From: an uncultured Clostridia bacterium
GTDB taxonomy: Bacteria > Bacillota > Clostridia > Christensenellales > UBA1242
Assembly: GCA_947631875.1 (NCBI GenBank)
Contig: CANRMV010000021.1
Location: 1 to 12,482, forward strand
Reading direction: 5' to 3'
Length of the DNA stretch: 12,482 bases
A program made the translations under genes and the position numbers. Position 1 is the first letter of the stretch. Every line of letters starts with the position of its first letter. Of this stretch, positions 5,622-12,482 are shown one piece after another. The notes below the pieces were generated by a model. It had not been told where the DNA came from, did no database searches, and was given only the letters and a program-made list of their open reading frames with translations.

Positions 5622-5632
5622 ATTGAGTCATT

Positions 5633-5665
5633 AAAAAAACTGCTGTGTTTCAAGCAGTTTTTTTT
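5633..5665 (-). terminator. Bidirectional terminator at the end of the Fic gene
   Basis: AAAAAAACTGCT (5633-5644) and AGCAGTTTTTTT (5653-5664) form a long stem with an eight-base loop. On the - strand it starts at the Fic stop codon and ends in T7. On the + strand it also ends in a T run, so it can stop transcripts from the tRNA side as well. Confidence 0.88.
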
Positions 5666-6749
5666 ATTTTGTTTTGCCTTTTTCTTCAAGTTTTTCACAT
5701 GAGTTTGTTAATTGTTTTGTCGCATTTGAAATTGCCTCTTCAAAATATTCAATTTCCTCATCTAAATTGTGCTGTTCTATTGCTCTATCTGTGGCACGGT
5801 CGTATTCATCTCTGCTCTGTTGATTGACTATGTGAATTGGTGGCATTCCACAATGCATCAAATAAACGTTTGCTAAAAGTCGTGCAGTTCTGTGATTTCC
5901 GTCACTGAAAGGTTGTATTCTTATGATTTCGTTGTGCAAAATTATGGCTTTTTCTATTGGCCCAATTTTACCATCAGAATTTTTGCACCACTTTGCCAAA
6001 GCCTCAACAGATGAATATATGTTTTCCACATCAACAGGTCGCCAATCTCTGCCCCTAACAACCGCCCTAAGCGACCTTTGTCTGGCAAGCCCATCCGCTG
6101 GGTTTAAGAAAGTGTTTAAATATTGCAATAAATTTTTGAATTCCTCAACATCTTTGAAAGGGTCACAATGTCGCGCCACAAAATAGGCGAATTGCGTTGC
6201 GATTGTGTAATTGAACACACTTTTTCCTTTTGGAGTGGTGCACATTTGTAAAAATGGCTCAACGTTTGACAATTCTTTCAATTTTTCAAACCAAAGTTCA
6301 AACAAGGTGTAAGTGGAAACTTTCCCATTTTGAAGCGTTTGTTTCAAAAATTTGCTTTCCTCATCCACTGCAACTTTCAAATCTTTTAAAGCAGGGCCAA
6401 AATCTCGCTTAAAATCCTTATTTTCATGTGTTAAGTCAAAGTTGTAATCTCTTATCCTGTCTTCGATAAATTTGTCATGGTTTGGCTGCAAAAAATACAA
6501 CTCATTCAATTTTGTGTTAAGAGCCGAATAATCCCTTTCAGTGTAATAATAAAAGTTGTTATTTTTGGCTGCTTTCTCTCTGCCTTTTGGCTTTTGTTCA
6601 ATCCAAACAAACTGGCGGGTATCCATGTCATTTGGAAGCAATTTATACTCACCTATGACATGGTGTTCCACACTGTTAAACTTTCTTATTAAGCACAAAG
6701 TTTCCTGTTCATGCTGAGGTATGGATTTTTTTATTTTTTTCATTTTCAT
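5664..6749 (-). CDS. Fic-domain protein with catalytic His replaced by Gln
   Basis: A 361-residue protein counted from ATG 6749 (ATG 6743 is an alternative; an upstream TTG at 6767 lies inside the promoter). Fic enzymes usually transfer AMP from ATP to a target hydroxyl. Residues about 35-140 form a divergent N-terminal region. From 145 on a helical Fic domain is seen, with the flap region RAVVRGRDWRPVD (about 228-240) and the active-site stretch LHNEIIRIQPFSDGNHRTAR. The family motif is HPFx(D/E)GNGRxxR. Here the catalytic His is Gln (Q279, codon CAA) and the third Gly position is His (H286), while F281, D283, N285, R287 and R290 are kept. I see no inhibitory (S/T)xxxE(G/N) helix and no small antitoxin gene beside it. 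It is divergent from gyrB. It could be an inactive pseudo-enzyme, a sequestering regulator or a Fic with altered chemistry. Confidence 0.88.
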   Translation of the reverse strand: MKMKKIKKSIPQHEQETLCLIRKFNSVEHHVIGEYKLLPNDMDTRQFVWIEQKPKGREKAAKNNNFYYYTERDYSALNTKLNELYFLQPNHDKFIEDRIRDYNFDLTHENKDFKRDFGPALKDLKVAVDEESKFLKQTLQNGKVSTYTLFELWFEKLKELSNVEPFLQMCTTPKGKSVFNYTIATQFAYFVARHCDPFKDVEEFKNLLQYLNTFLNPADGLARQRSLRAVVRGRDWRPVDVENIYSSVEALAKWCKNSDGKIGPIEKAIILHNEIIRIQPFSDGNHRTARLLANVYLMHCGMPPIHIVNQQSRDEYDRATDRAIEQHNLDEEIEYFEEAISNATKQLTNSCEKLEEKGKTK

Positions 6750-6755
6750 ACTTTT

Positions 6756-6784
6756 ATAATACAACAAAACTCTTTATTTGTCAA
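6756..6784 (-). promoter_or_regulatory. Promoter of the Fic gene (leaderless geometry)
   Basis: On the - strand, a perfect TTGACA (6784-6779), a 17-base spacer and TATTAT (6761-6756, five of six). ATG 6749 begins seven bases after the -10, so the message would start at or next to the start codon. There is no ribosome site. Confidence 0.75.
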
Positions 6785-6837
6785 TCCTCTTTCTTGCTAA
6801 AAAAATAAAAAAACTACAAAATATTGTGCTTGAATGT

Positions 6838-6866
6838 TTGGCTTTTTTCTATATATATGTTATAAT
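6838..6866 (+). promoter_or_regulatory. Promoter of the gyrB operon
   Basis: TTGGCT (6838-6843), a 17-base spacer and a perfect TATAAT (6861-6866) with an extended TG at 6858-6859. The start is expected near 6873, leaving a leader of about 32 bases with a weak AGAGGGA ribosome site (6887-6893). A 9-base inverted repeat, TATGTTATA (6856-6864) and TATAACATA (6879-6887), brackets the -10 and start site and could be an operator. It is A/T-only apart from one G-C pair, so chance is possible. Confidence 0.7.
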
Positions 6867-6904
6867 ATAGTATATTTATATAACATAGAGGGAATATTCG
6901 CATT

Positions 6905-8896
6905 ATGGAAAATGAAGAAGAAGTAAAAACCAACTTGGTTGACGCTGAAAACAGCGCCGAAGAAAAAGAAAAACTCACAAGAAGCGTGAAATATGACGCA
7001 AGTGACATTCAGGTTTTGGAAGGGCTTGAACCTGTCCGCAAACGTCCTGGAATGTATATTGGCTCAACAGATGTTCATGGCCTCCATCACCTCGTTCAAG
7101 AAGTGGTGGACAACTCTATTGATGAGGCTCTTGCTGGCTACTGCACCAAGATTGATGTTGTGATAAACGAGGATGGCTCATGCGCCGTTTGCGACAATGG
7201 TCGTGGCATTCCAACGGGAATAATTGCCAAAGAAGGAAAAAGCGCCGTTGAGGTTGTTTTAACCAAATTGCACGCTGGCGGAAAGTTTGGTGGCGAAGGC
7301 TACAAAATTTCTGGCGGCTTGCATGGCGTGGGTGTGTCCTGCGTTAACGCCCTGTCAACCAAACTCATTGCGGATATTTATCAAAATGGTAAACATCACA
7401 CAATGGAATTTGCTCGCGGCAAGGCATTGTATCCTCTTAAAGTTGTTGGCAGCACCGACAGAACAGGAACAACAATCACCTTCTATCCTGATGCCGAAAT
7501 TTTTGAGACAACCGATTTTAACTATGACACTCTCAAAAACCGTTTCCGTGAAATTGCCTTTTTGAATAAGGGTTTGGTTATCACACTTGAAGACCGCCGT
7601 GTTGGGCAAGAGAGAAAAGACGTTTTTGAATTTAAAGGCGGAATTGTGGAGTTTGTGAATTATCTCAATCAAAACAAACAAACACTCCTTTCCTACCCTG
7701 TTTATTTCAACAAATTCAACCACAATGACAAAGGGGAAGTTATAAATGAAATTGAGGTTTGTTTCCAATATAACGACAGTTACAACGAAATCATAAATGC
7801 CTACGCCAACAACATCAACACAGAAGAAGGCGGAACTCACCTTGATGGCTTTAAAAATGCGCTAACAAAGGTTATCAATGACTATGCTGTTAAAAACAAA
7901 ATCATAAAAGAAACGGAAAAACTTTCGGGCGAAGATTGCCGCGAAGGAATAACTGCTGTTATTTCTGTTAAACTTCGAGAGCCTCAATTTGAAGGCCAAA
8001 CCAAAACCAAACTTGGCAACAGCGAAATGAGAACGATTGTTTATAAGGCAATGCAAGAGGCTTTTGGCGATTATTTGGAAGAACATCCAAATGAGGCAAG
8101 AGAACTTATCATGAAATCCATAACCGCACAACGTGCTCGTGATGCGGCACGAAATGCAAGGGAACTCACAAGAAGAAAGGGCGCACTTGAAAGCACCACC
8201 CTTCCTGGAAAACTTGCCGACTGCTCTGAAAGAGACAGTTCTCTTTGCGAAATATATATCGTGGAAGGGGATTCGGCTGGTGGCTCTGCAAAGCAAGGCA
8301 GAGACAGAAGATTTCAAGCCATTCTTCCTCTTAGAGGTAAGATTTTGAATGTTGAAAAGGCAAGATTAAACAGAATTTTGGAAAACGCTGAAATTCGAGC
8401 AATGATAACCGCTTTTGGCGCTGGCACGGGAAACGATTTTGATGAAAGCAAACTGCGTTACAACAAAATCATCTGCATGAGCGATGCCGATGTTGACGGC
8501 TCTCACATAAGAATTTTGCTTTTAACTTTCTTCTTCCGTTTTATGCGTCCACTTATTGAAAATGGACATGTTTATGCCGCTCAGCCACCTCTTTACAAGG
8601 TTTCACGCGGGAAAGAAGATTTTTATTTCTACACAGACGAAGAACTCAACAAGTGGTTTGATGAAAACGGCAGAAAAGGCACAACTTTGCAGCGATATAA
8701 AGGTTTGGGTGAGATGAACCCAGAGCAACTTTGGGAAACGACAATGAACCCAGAGCACCGCATCCTTTTGAAGATAACAATGGAAGATGCCATTGAGGCG
8801 GACAGAGTGTTCACCGAACTTATGGGTGAAGATGTTGAACTGAGAAGAAAGTTCATTGAAGAAAATGCCACCCTTGTCACCGACCTTGATGTTTAG
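6905..8896 (+). CDS. gyrB: DNA gyrase subunit B
   Basis: The 663-residue ATPase subunit of gyrase, which with GyrA introduces negative supercoils. It has a slightly long acidic N-terminus (first 25 residues, Glu/Lys-rich). The GHKL ATPase domain (about 30-250) has catalytic E66 and N70 in QEVVDNSIDEA, CDNGRGIP (D97), and the lid YKISGGLHGVG (Y133, the equivalent of E. coli Tyr109). The transducer has the QTK loop (K367). The TOPRIM domain has EGDSAGG (E454) and the metal-binding DADVDG (527-532), plus PLRGK (475-479). The C-terminus is RYKGLGEMNPEQLWETTMNP. All key residues are present. It heads a four-gene cluster and its TAG is part of the AGGAGG site of the next gene. Confidence 0.97.
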   Translation: MENEEEVKTNLVDAENSAEEKEKLTRSVKYDASDIQVLEGLEPVRKRPGMYIGSTDVHGLHHLVQEVVDNSIDEALAGYCTKIDVVINEDGSCAVCDNGRGIPTGIIAKEGKSAVEVVLTKLHAGGKFGGEGYKISGGLHGVGVSCVNALSTKLIADIYQNGKHHTMEFARGKALYPLKVVGSTDRTGTTITFYPDAEIFETTDFNYDTLKNRFREIAFLNKGLVITLEDRRVGQERKDVFEFKGGIVEFVNYLNQNKQTLLSYPVYFNKFNHNDKGEVINEIEVCFQYNDSYNEIINAYANNINTEEGGTHLDGFKNALTKVINDYAVKNKIIKETEKLSGEDCREGITAVISVKLREPQFEGQTKTKLGNSEMRTIVYKAMQEAFGDYLEEHPNEARELIMKSITAQRARDAARNARELTRRKGALESTTLPGKLADCSERDSSLCEIYIVEGDSAGGSAKQGRDRRFQAILPLRGKILNVEKARLNRILENAEIRAMITAFGAGTGNDFDESKLRYNKIICMSDADVDGSHIRILLLTFFFRFMRPLIENGHVYAAQPPLYKVSRGKEDFYFYTDEELNKWFDENGRKGTTLQRYKGLGEMNPEQLWETTMNPEHRILLKITMEDAIEADRVFTELMGEDVELRRKFIEENATLVTDLDV

Positions 8897-8904
8897 GAGG
8901 TGTT

Positions 8905-9240
8905 ATGTTAAACAAAAACTTTTACGAAGAAACTTTTGACAAATTTAAAGACTCTTGGGGTGAAGAATCCGAAATGCGAATGTGCATTGAGGAAATGAGC
9001 GAACTCACAAAAGAACTTTGCAAATTTATTAGATATTCCAAAAACGACAAATCAAAAGAGAACGATGAAAAATTGGAACAAATAAAGAAAAACATAATTG
9101 AAGAAACAGCAGACGTTTTGATTTGTGCAAGCCAAATAAAAAGAATCTTTGGTGACAGCGCTGTGGAAGAAGTTATGGATTACAAAATTCAACGAGGCAG
9201 AAAGATTGTGGACAAGTGGATTGAAGAACACAAAAATTAG
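8905..9240 (+). CDS. MazG-like nucleotide pyrophosphohydrolase
   Basis: A 111-residue all-alpha NTP pyrophosphatase-like protein. The family motif EExxE followed by ExxD is seen as E29-E30-x-x-E33 (IEEMSELTKEL) and E67-x-x-D70 (IEETADVLI), which would bind Mg2+. Such enzymes hydrolyse NTPs or dNTPs to monophosphates and pyrophosphate, often clearing unusual nucleotides; the substrate here is unknown. It is single-domain, much shorter than E. coli MazG (about 260 residues). The ATG at 8905 lies four bases after AGGAGG (8895-8900), which overlaps the gyrB stop; gyrA follows after 13 bases. Its place between gyrB and gyrA implies co-expression with gyrase. Confidence 0.85.
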   Translation: MLNKNFYEETFDKFKDSWGEESEMRMCIEEMSELTKELCKFIRYSKNDKSKENDEKLEQIKKNIIEETADVLICASQIKRIFGDSAVEEVMDYKIQRGRKIVDKWIEEHKN

Positions 9241-9253
9241 GTAGGGAAAAGAT

Positions 9254-11803
9254 ATGAGCAAAAAAGACAACGAATTAAACAAACAAAATTTGAGAGAAAT
9301 TTTGGAAAAGGAAAAAGTTCAACCAATCGAAGTTGTTGGGGAATTGAAAAAATCCTTTATCGCCTATGCTATGGCGGTGAATGTCAGCCGTGCAATTCCT
9401 GACGTTCGCGATGGATTGAAGCCTGTTCACAGAAGAATTTTGTATTCTATGGGTGAACTTAACAACTTCTTTGACAAACCTCACAAAAAAAGTGCGAGAA
9501 TTGTGGGTGAAGTTATGGGTAAATATCACCCTCATGGCGACAGTTCAATTTATGACGCCTTAGTTCGTCTTGCGCAAGACTTCTCAATTCGATATCCTCT
9601 TGTTGACGGACACGGAAACTTTGGCTCGGTGGATGGAGACCCTGCCGCTGCTATGCGTTACACAGAAGCAAGGCTTTCCAAAATTGCCGGACTTATGCTT
9701 CAAGACATTGAAAAAGAAACGGTTGATATGTATCCAAACTTTGATGACACTTTGATGCAGCCAACTGTTCTTCCTTCAAGATTTCCAAACCTTTTGGTGA
9801 ATGGCGCAGACGGCATTGCTGTGGGCATGGCAACAAACATCCCACCTCACAATTTGACCGAAGTTATAAATGGCGTTCAGGCACTTATTGACAACCCTGA
9901 AATTGACATTGATGACCTCATCAAAATCATCCCTGCCCCTGACTATCCAACCGGCGGAATTATCATGGGAAGAACTGCTGTTAAACACGCCTACAAAACA
10001 GGTCGTGGCGGCATTCTTGTTAGAGGAAGAGCGGAAATTGACGAAACATCCACAGGCAGACAAAGAATTCTTATCACAGAACTGCCTTATGGCGTGAATA
10101 AAGCCCGTTTTGTTGCTCAGATTGCCGACCTTGTTAAGAACAAAAAACTTGACGGCATCAGTGACCTTAGAGATGAAAGTGACCGTGATGGCCTTCGCGT
10201 TGTTGTGGACATCAAAAAAGATGCAAATGCGCAAGTTGTTTTAAACCTTTTGTATAAACACACCATGCTTCAACAAAGCAGCGGAATTATCATGCTCGCC
10301 CTCGTTAATGGGGAGCCAAAAGTGCTCAATCTCAAAGAGATGCTTTACTATTATTTGGAGCATCAAAAAGAAGTCACCGTTCGCAAAACGCGTTTCGACC
10401 TCAAAAAAGCAGAGGAGCGCGAACATATTGTCAAAGGGCTTGTGATTGCACTTGCAAGCATAGATGAAGTTATTAAAGTCATCAAAAATTCAAAAGATAG
10501 GCAAGAAGCGGCACAAAACCTCACTTCCAACTTTGAACTCGACGAAATTCAAGCAAATGCCATTTTGGAAATGAAACTTTCCAAACTAACCAGCCTTGAA
10601 GTTGAAAAACTTAACGAGGAACTTGCCGATTTGGAGGCTCAAATTGCCGATTTTAAGGACATTTTGGATAAGCCTGCAAGAGTTTTAAAAATAGTTCGAG
10701 ATGACCTTGAAAAAGTTAAACAAGAATTTGGCGATGAAAGAAGAACGGAAATCAGCATGGATCTTGGCGGCATTGACCTTGAAGATTTGATTGCCGAAGA
10801 AGATGTTATCATTTCCATGACCCATCTTGGATACATCAAGAGAATGGGAACTGACGAATACAAGGCTCAGCATCGCGGTGGCGTTGGCATAACCGCACAC
10901 AAAACCAAAGATGAAGATTATGTTGAAAAGATGTTTGTCACCTCAACGCATGACACTCTTTTGTTCTTCACCAATCTTGGAAAGGTTTACAGCGCAAAAG
11001 CGTATGAAATTCCAGAGGCACAAAGACAAGCCAAAGGCCGTGCAATAATCAACCTGCTTCAACTTAGTCTTGGCGAAAAAGTGAACACAATCATTCCTGT
11101 TCGTGGCGAAATGAAAGGCAACCTCATCATGGCAACCAAAGGCGGGCTTATCAAAAAAACGCCACTTTCTGAATATGACAACATAAGAAAAGTGGGCAAA
11201 ATTGCTGTTAAACTCAATGAGGGCGATGAACTTATCGGCGTTGACATCACAAATGGCCGTGACGACATTTTGATTGGCACTCATGAAGGAAAATGCATCC
11301 GCTTCAACGAAACCGATGTTAGATTGGTTGGCAGAGACAGTCAAGGTGTGCGAAGTGTTAAACTTGCAAATGGAGATTTTGTTGTTGATATGGCAATCGT
11401 GCATGAAGGCTCGCGAATTTTAACCATATCCGAAACAGGTTATGGAAAACTTACCCCTGTTGAAGAATTTAGGCTTCAACAACGCGGCGGAATGGGCGTT
11501 AAAGCGGGAATTTTCACAGAAAAAACGGGTAAACTTGTTGCTATGAAACAAATTGAAGGTGAATTGGATTTGTTGGCAATCACCGACAGCGGAGTTATCA
11601 TCCGCACGCCTGTTGGAGGAATTAGCAATTTTTCAAGAGTTAGTCAAGGCGTGAGAATTATGAAACTCAAAAACGATGCAAAAATAACAAGCATTGCCCT
11701 CACAGCCAGAGAAGAGGACGAGGCTCCAACTGAAAATGAGCAAACCCCAGAAAATGAAATAAGCACAGAGGTAGAAGAAACTCCGTTCCAAGACCAAGAA
11801 TAA
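9254..11803 (+). CDS. gyrA: DNA gyrase subunit A
   Basis: The 849-residue DNA-breaking and wrapping subunit of gyrase, starting about seven bases after AGGGA. The winged-helix domain has SRAIPDVRDGLKPVHRRIL and the catalytic Y136 in AAMRYTEAR, equivalent to E. coli Tyr122. The quinolone-resistance region reads HPHGDSSIYDALV, with S97 and D101 matching wild-type Ser83 and Asp87, so no target mutation is seen here. The tower and coiled-coil region runs to about residue 500. The C-terminal beta-pinwheel begins about 510. Its GyrA box, consensus QRRGGKG, reads QHRGGVG (539-545), and a second related motif QQRGGMG is at 742-748. The last 30 residues are an acidic tail (EEDEAPTENEQ onward). It is the third gene of the gyrB cluster. 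Confidence 0.97.
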   Translation: MSKKDNELNKQNLREILEKEKVQPIEVVGELKKSFIAYAMAVNVSRAIPDVRDGLKPVHRRILYSMGELNNFFDKPHKKSARIVGEVMGKYHPHGDSSIYDALVRLAQDFSIRYPLVDGHGNFGSVDGDPAAAMRYTEARLSKIAGLMLQDIEKETVDMYPNFDDTLMQPTVLPSRFPNLLVNGADGIAVGMATNIPPHNLTEVINGVQALIDNPEIDIDDLIKIIPAPDYPTGGIIMGRTAVKHAYKTGRGGILVRGRAEIDETSTGRQRILITELPYGVNKARFVAQIADLVKNKKLDGISDLRDESDRDGLRVVVDIKKDANAQVVLNLLYKHTMLQQSSGIIMLALVNGEPKVLNLKEMLYYYLEHQKEVTVRKTRFDLKKAEEREHIVKGLVIALASIDEVIKVIKNSKDRQEAAQNLTSNFELDEIQANAILEMKLSKLTSLEVEKLNEELADLEAQIADFKDILDKPARVLKIVRDDLEKVKQEFGDERRTEISMDLGGIDLEDLIAEEDVIISMTHLGYIKRMGTDEYKAQHRGGVGITAHKTKDEDYVEKMFVTSTHDTLLFFTNLGKVYSAKAYEIPEAQRQAKGRAIINLLQLSLGEKVNTIIPVRGEMKGNLIMATKGGLIKKTPLSEYDNIRKVGKIAVKLNEGDELIGVDITNGRDDILIGTHEGKCIRFNETDVRLVGRDSQGVRSVKLANGDFVVDMAIVHEGSRILTISETGYGKLTPVEEFRLQQRGGMGVKAGIFTEKTGKLVAMKQIEGELDLLAITDSGVIIRTPVGGISNFSRVSQGVRIMKLKNDAKITSIALTAREEDEAPTENEQTPENEISTEVEETPFQDQE

Positions 11804-11833
11804 CAAACCCCACAAACATCAAGGAGGATTTTT

Positions 11834-12482
11834 ATGGACAAGAAGATTTTAGAAAAAGAAAAGGGTTATTTAAAACTTGTTTTTGACAAAATCGATGTTT
11901 TGAAAGCAAAAAACTCAAAACTAATTAAAAGCAACCAAGAAAAAATCCGCCAACAAAAAAATTATTTTGCAGAAAACTTTTATGAAATAAACAATGGAAA
12001 TGACGAACTTGCCGATGTCAACTTGCAAATCGAAAATTTGGAAAATCAAAACGATTTGTTTTCAAAAGAAATAAAAAGGCTGACAAAACAGTCCACAAAT
12101 CCATATTTTGGACGATTTGACTTCAAAGAAAAGTCCGAAACACAAGAAAAACCTTATTATGTTGGGCTTGGGATTGTTCAAGATAATGACGATATTTTGG
12201 TTCACGATTGGCGTGCAGATATATGCTCACTTTATTATGATGACCACATTGGAAAAAATTCCTATTCCTGCCAAGATGGCAACATTGAAGGCACTGTCAC
12301 ACTAAAAAGGCAGTTTAAAATTGAAAATAAGGCGCTTTCTTATTATATAGACAGCAATATGGTTATTGATGACGACATCTTAATGGAAACCCTTTCCAAA
12401 AATGCCTCGTCAAAAATGCACGAAATTGTTTCTACGATTCAAAAAGAGCAAAATGTGTTAATCCGTGCCGAAGATTTTGAAA
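11834..12482 (+). CDS. HelD-like UvrD-family helicase, N-terminal part (3'-truncated)
   Basis: The first 216 residues of a protein that runs off the window. It starts at ATG 11834, six bases after a strong AAGGAGG (11821-11827), 30 bases after gyrA. Residues 1-85 form a Lys/Glu-rich antiparallel coiled coil. Residues 89-216 match the HelD family start: NPYFGRFDF, YYVGLGIV, VHDWRADICSLYYDD (125-137), then EGTVTLKRQFKI, YYIDSNMVIDDDIL and KMHEIVSTIQKEQNVLIR (194-211). In the family this is followed by the Walker A motif, which would lie just past the window. HelD is an ATPase that pulls stalled RNA polymerase off DNA and nucleic acids, using its N-terminal coiled-coil arm to reach the secondary channel. 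The assignment rests on pattern recall, with helicase motifs unseen. Confidence 0.82.
   Translation, partial: MDKKILEKEKGYLKLVFDKIDVLKAKNSKLIKSNQEKIRQQKNYFAENFYEINNGNDELADVNLQIENLENQNDLFSKEIKRLTKQSTNPYFGRFDFKEKSETQEKPYYVGLGIVQDNDDILVHDWRADICSLYYDDHIGKNSYSCQDGNIEGTVTLKRQFKIENKALSYYIDSNMVIDDDILMETLSKNASSKMHEIVSTIQKEQNVLIRAEDFE

Larger units (their letters stand above)
5303..5632. other. Non-coding region after tRNA-fMet, with repeats and hairpins
   Basis: This 330-base stretch has no credible gene. GATGAAAAAAC (5303-5313) and GTTTTTTCATC (5363-5373) form an 11-base inverted repeat enclosing further self-complementary sequence, and two 71-bp direct repeats follow. Open frames exist on both strands across most of it. 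However, they read the two repeat copies in different frames, lack ribosome sites and give Lys/Arg- or Phe-rich low-complexity peptides, so I do not call them genes. Confidence 0.6.

Noticed and set aside
5664..6749. Fic/Doc toxin-antitoxin pair
   Set aside because: No small partner ORF with a ribosome site was found next to the gene, no inhibitory (S/T)xxxE(G/N) motif is visible in the protein, and the catalytic His is missing.
6750..6767. TTG start for the Fic protein at 6767
   Set aside because: It lies upstream of and overlapping the -10 box, so it would not be on the transcript.
9539..9560. Fluoroquinolone-resistance change in gyrA
   Set aside because: The key residues (S97, D101, equivalent to Ser83 and Asp87) are wild type.

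Overview
The window is AT-rich, tightly packed bacterial DNA with A/T-rich intergenic hairpin terminators, AGGAGG-type ribosome binding sites and TTGACA/TATAAT promoters. A SigH-type sporulation/transition sigma factor directly downstream of rlmB is the neighbourhood typical of Bacillota, and the codon use and low GC fit a clostridial lineage. TGA is used as a stop. I cannot name the genus. Most of the window is chromosomal housekeeping DNA, with a few unusual accessory pieces between the conserved genes.

Layout on the + strand unless stated. 1-628 is the 3' part of rlmB (23S rRNA 2'-O-methyltransferase). 791-1384 is a SigH-like sigma factor. 1530-2495 is a five-repeat WG-like protein whose promoter carries a C9 homopolymer in its spacer; a 26-codon ORF overlaps its stop (2492-2572). 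2670-4367 is a divergent glutaminyl-tRNA synthetase. 4469-5140 is an eight-segment membrane protein of unknown function that appears to be leaderless. 5226-5302 is an initiator tRNA (tRNA-fMet). 5303-5632 has no credible gene but holds a long hairpin and two copies of a 71-bp, internally palindromic repeat. 5664-6749 on the - strand is a Fic-domain protein whose catalytic His is replaced by Gln, also apparently leaderless. 6905 onward is a tight cluster: gyrB, a MazG-like pyrophosphohydrolase, gyrA, and the N-terminal part of a HelD-like helicase that runs off the window end.

The gyrB-mazG-gyrA-helD genes are separated by 8, 13 and 30 bases and are probably co-transcribed. This joins DNA supercoiling, nucleotide house-cleaning and RNA polymerase recycling in one unit. 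The Fic gene is divergent from gyrB and shares a 155-base promoter region with it. This is notable because some Fic enzymes (FicT/VbhT) inactivate gyrase by AMPylating GyrB, while this Fic protein lacks the catalytic His. The most distinctive signals are the C9 tract in a promoter, the catalytically altered Fic next to gyrase, the paired 71-bp palindromic repeats behind the tRNA, and two genes whose promoters place the transcription start on the ATG.
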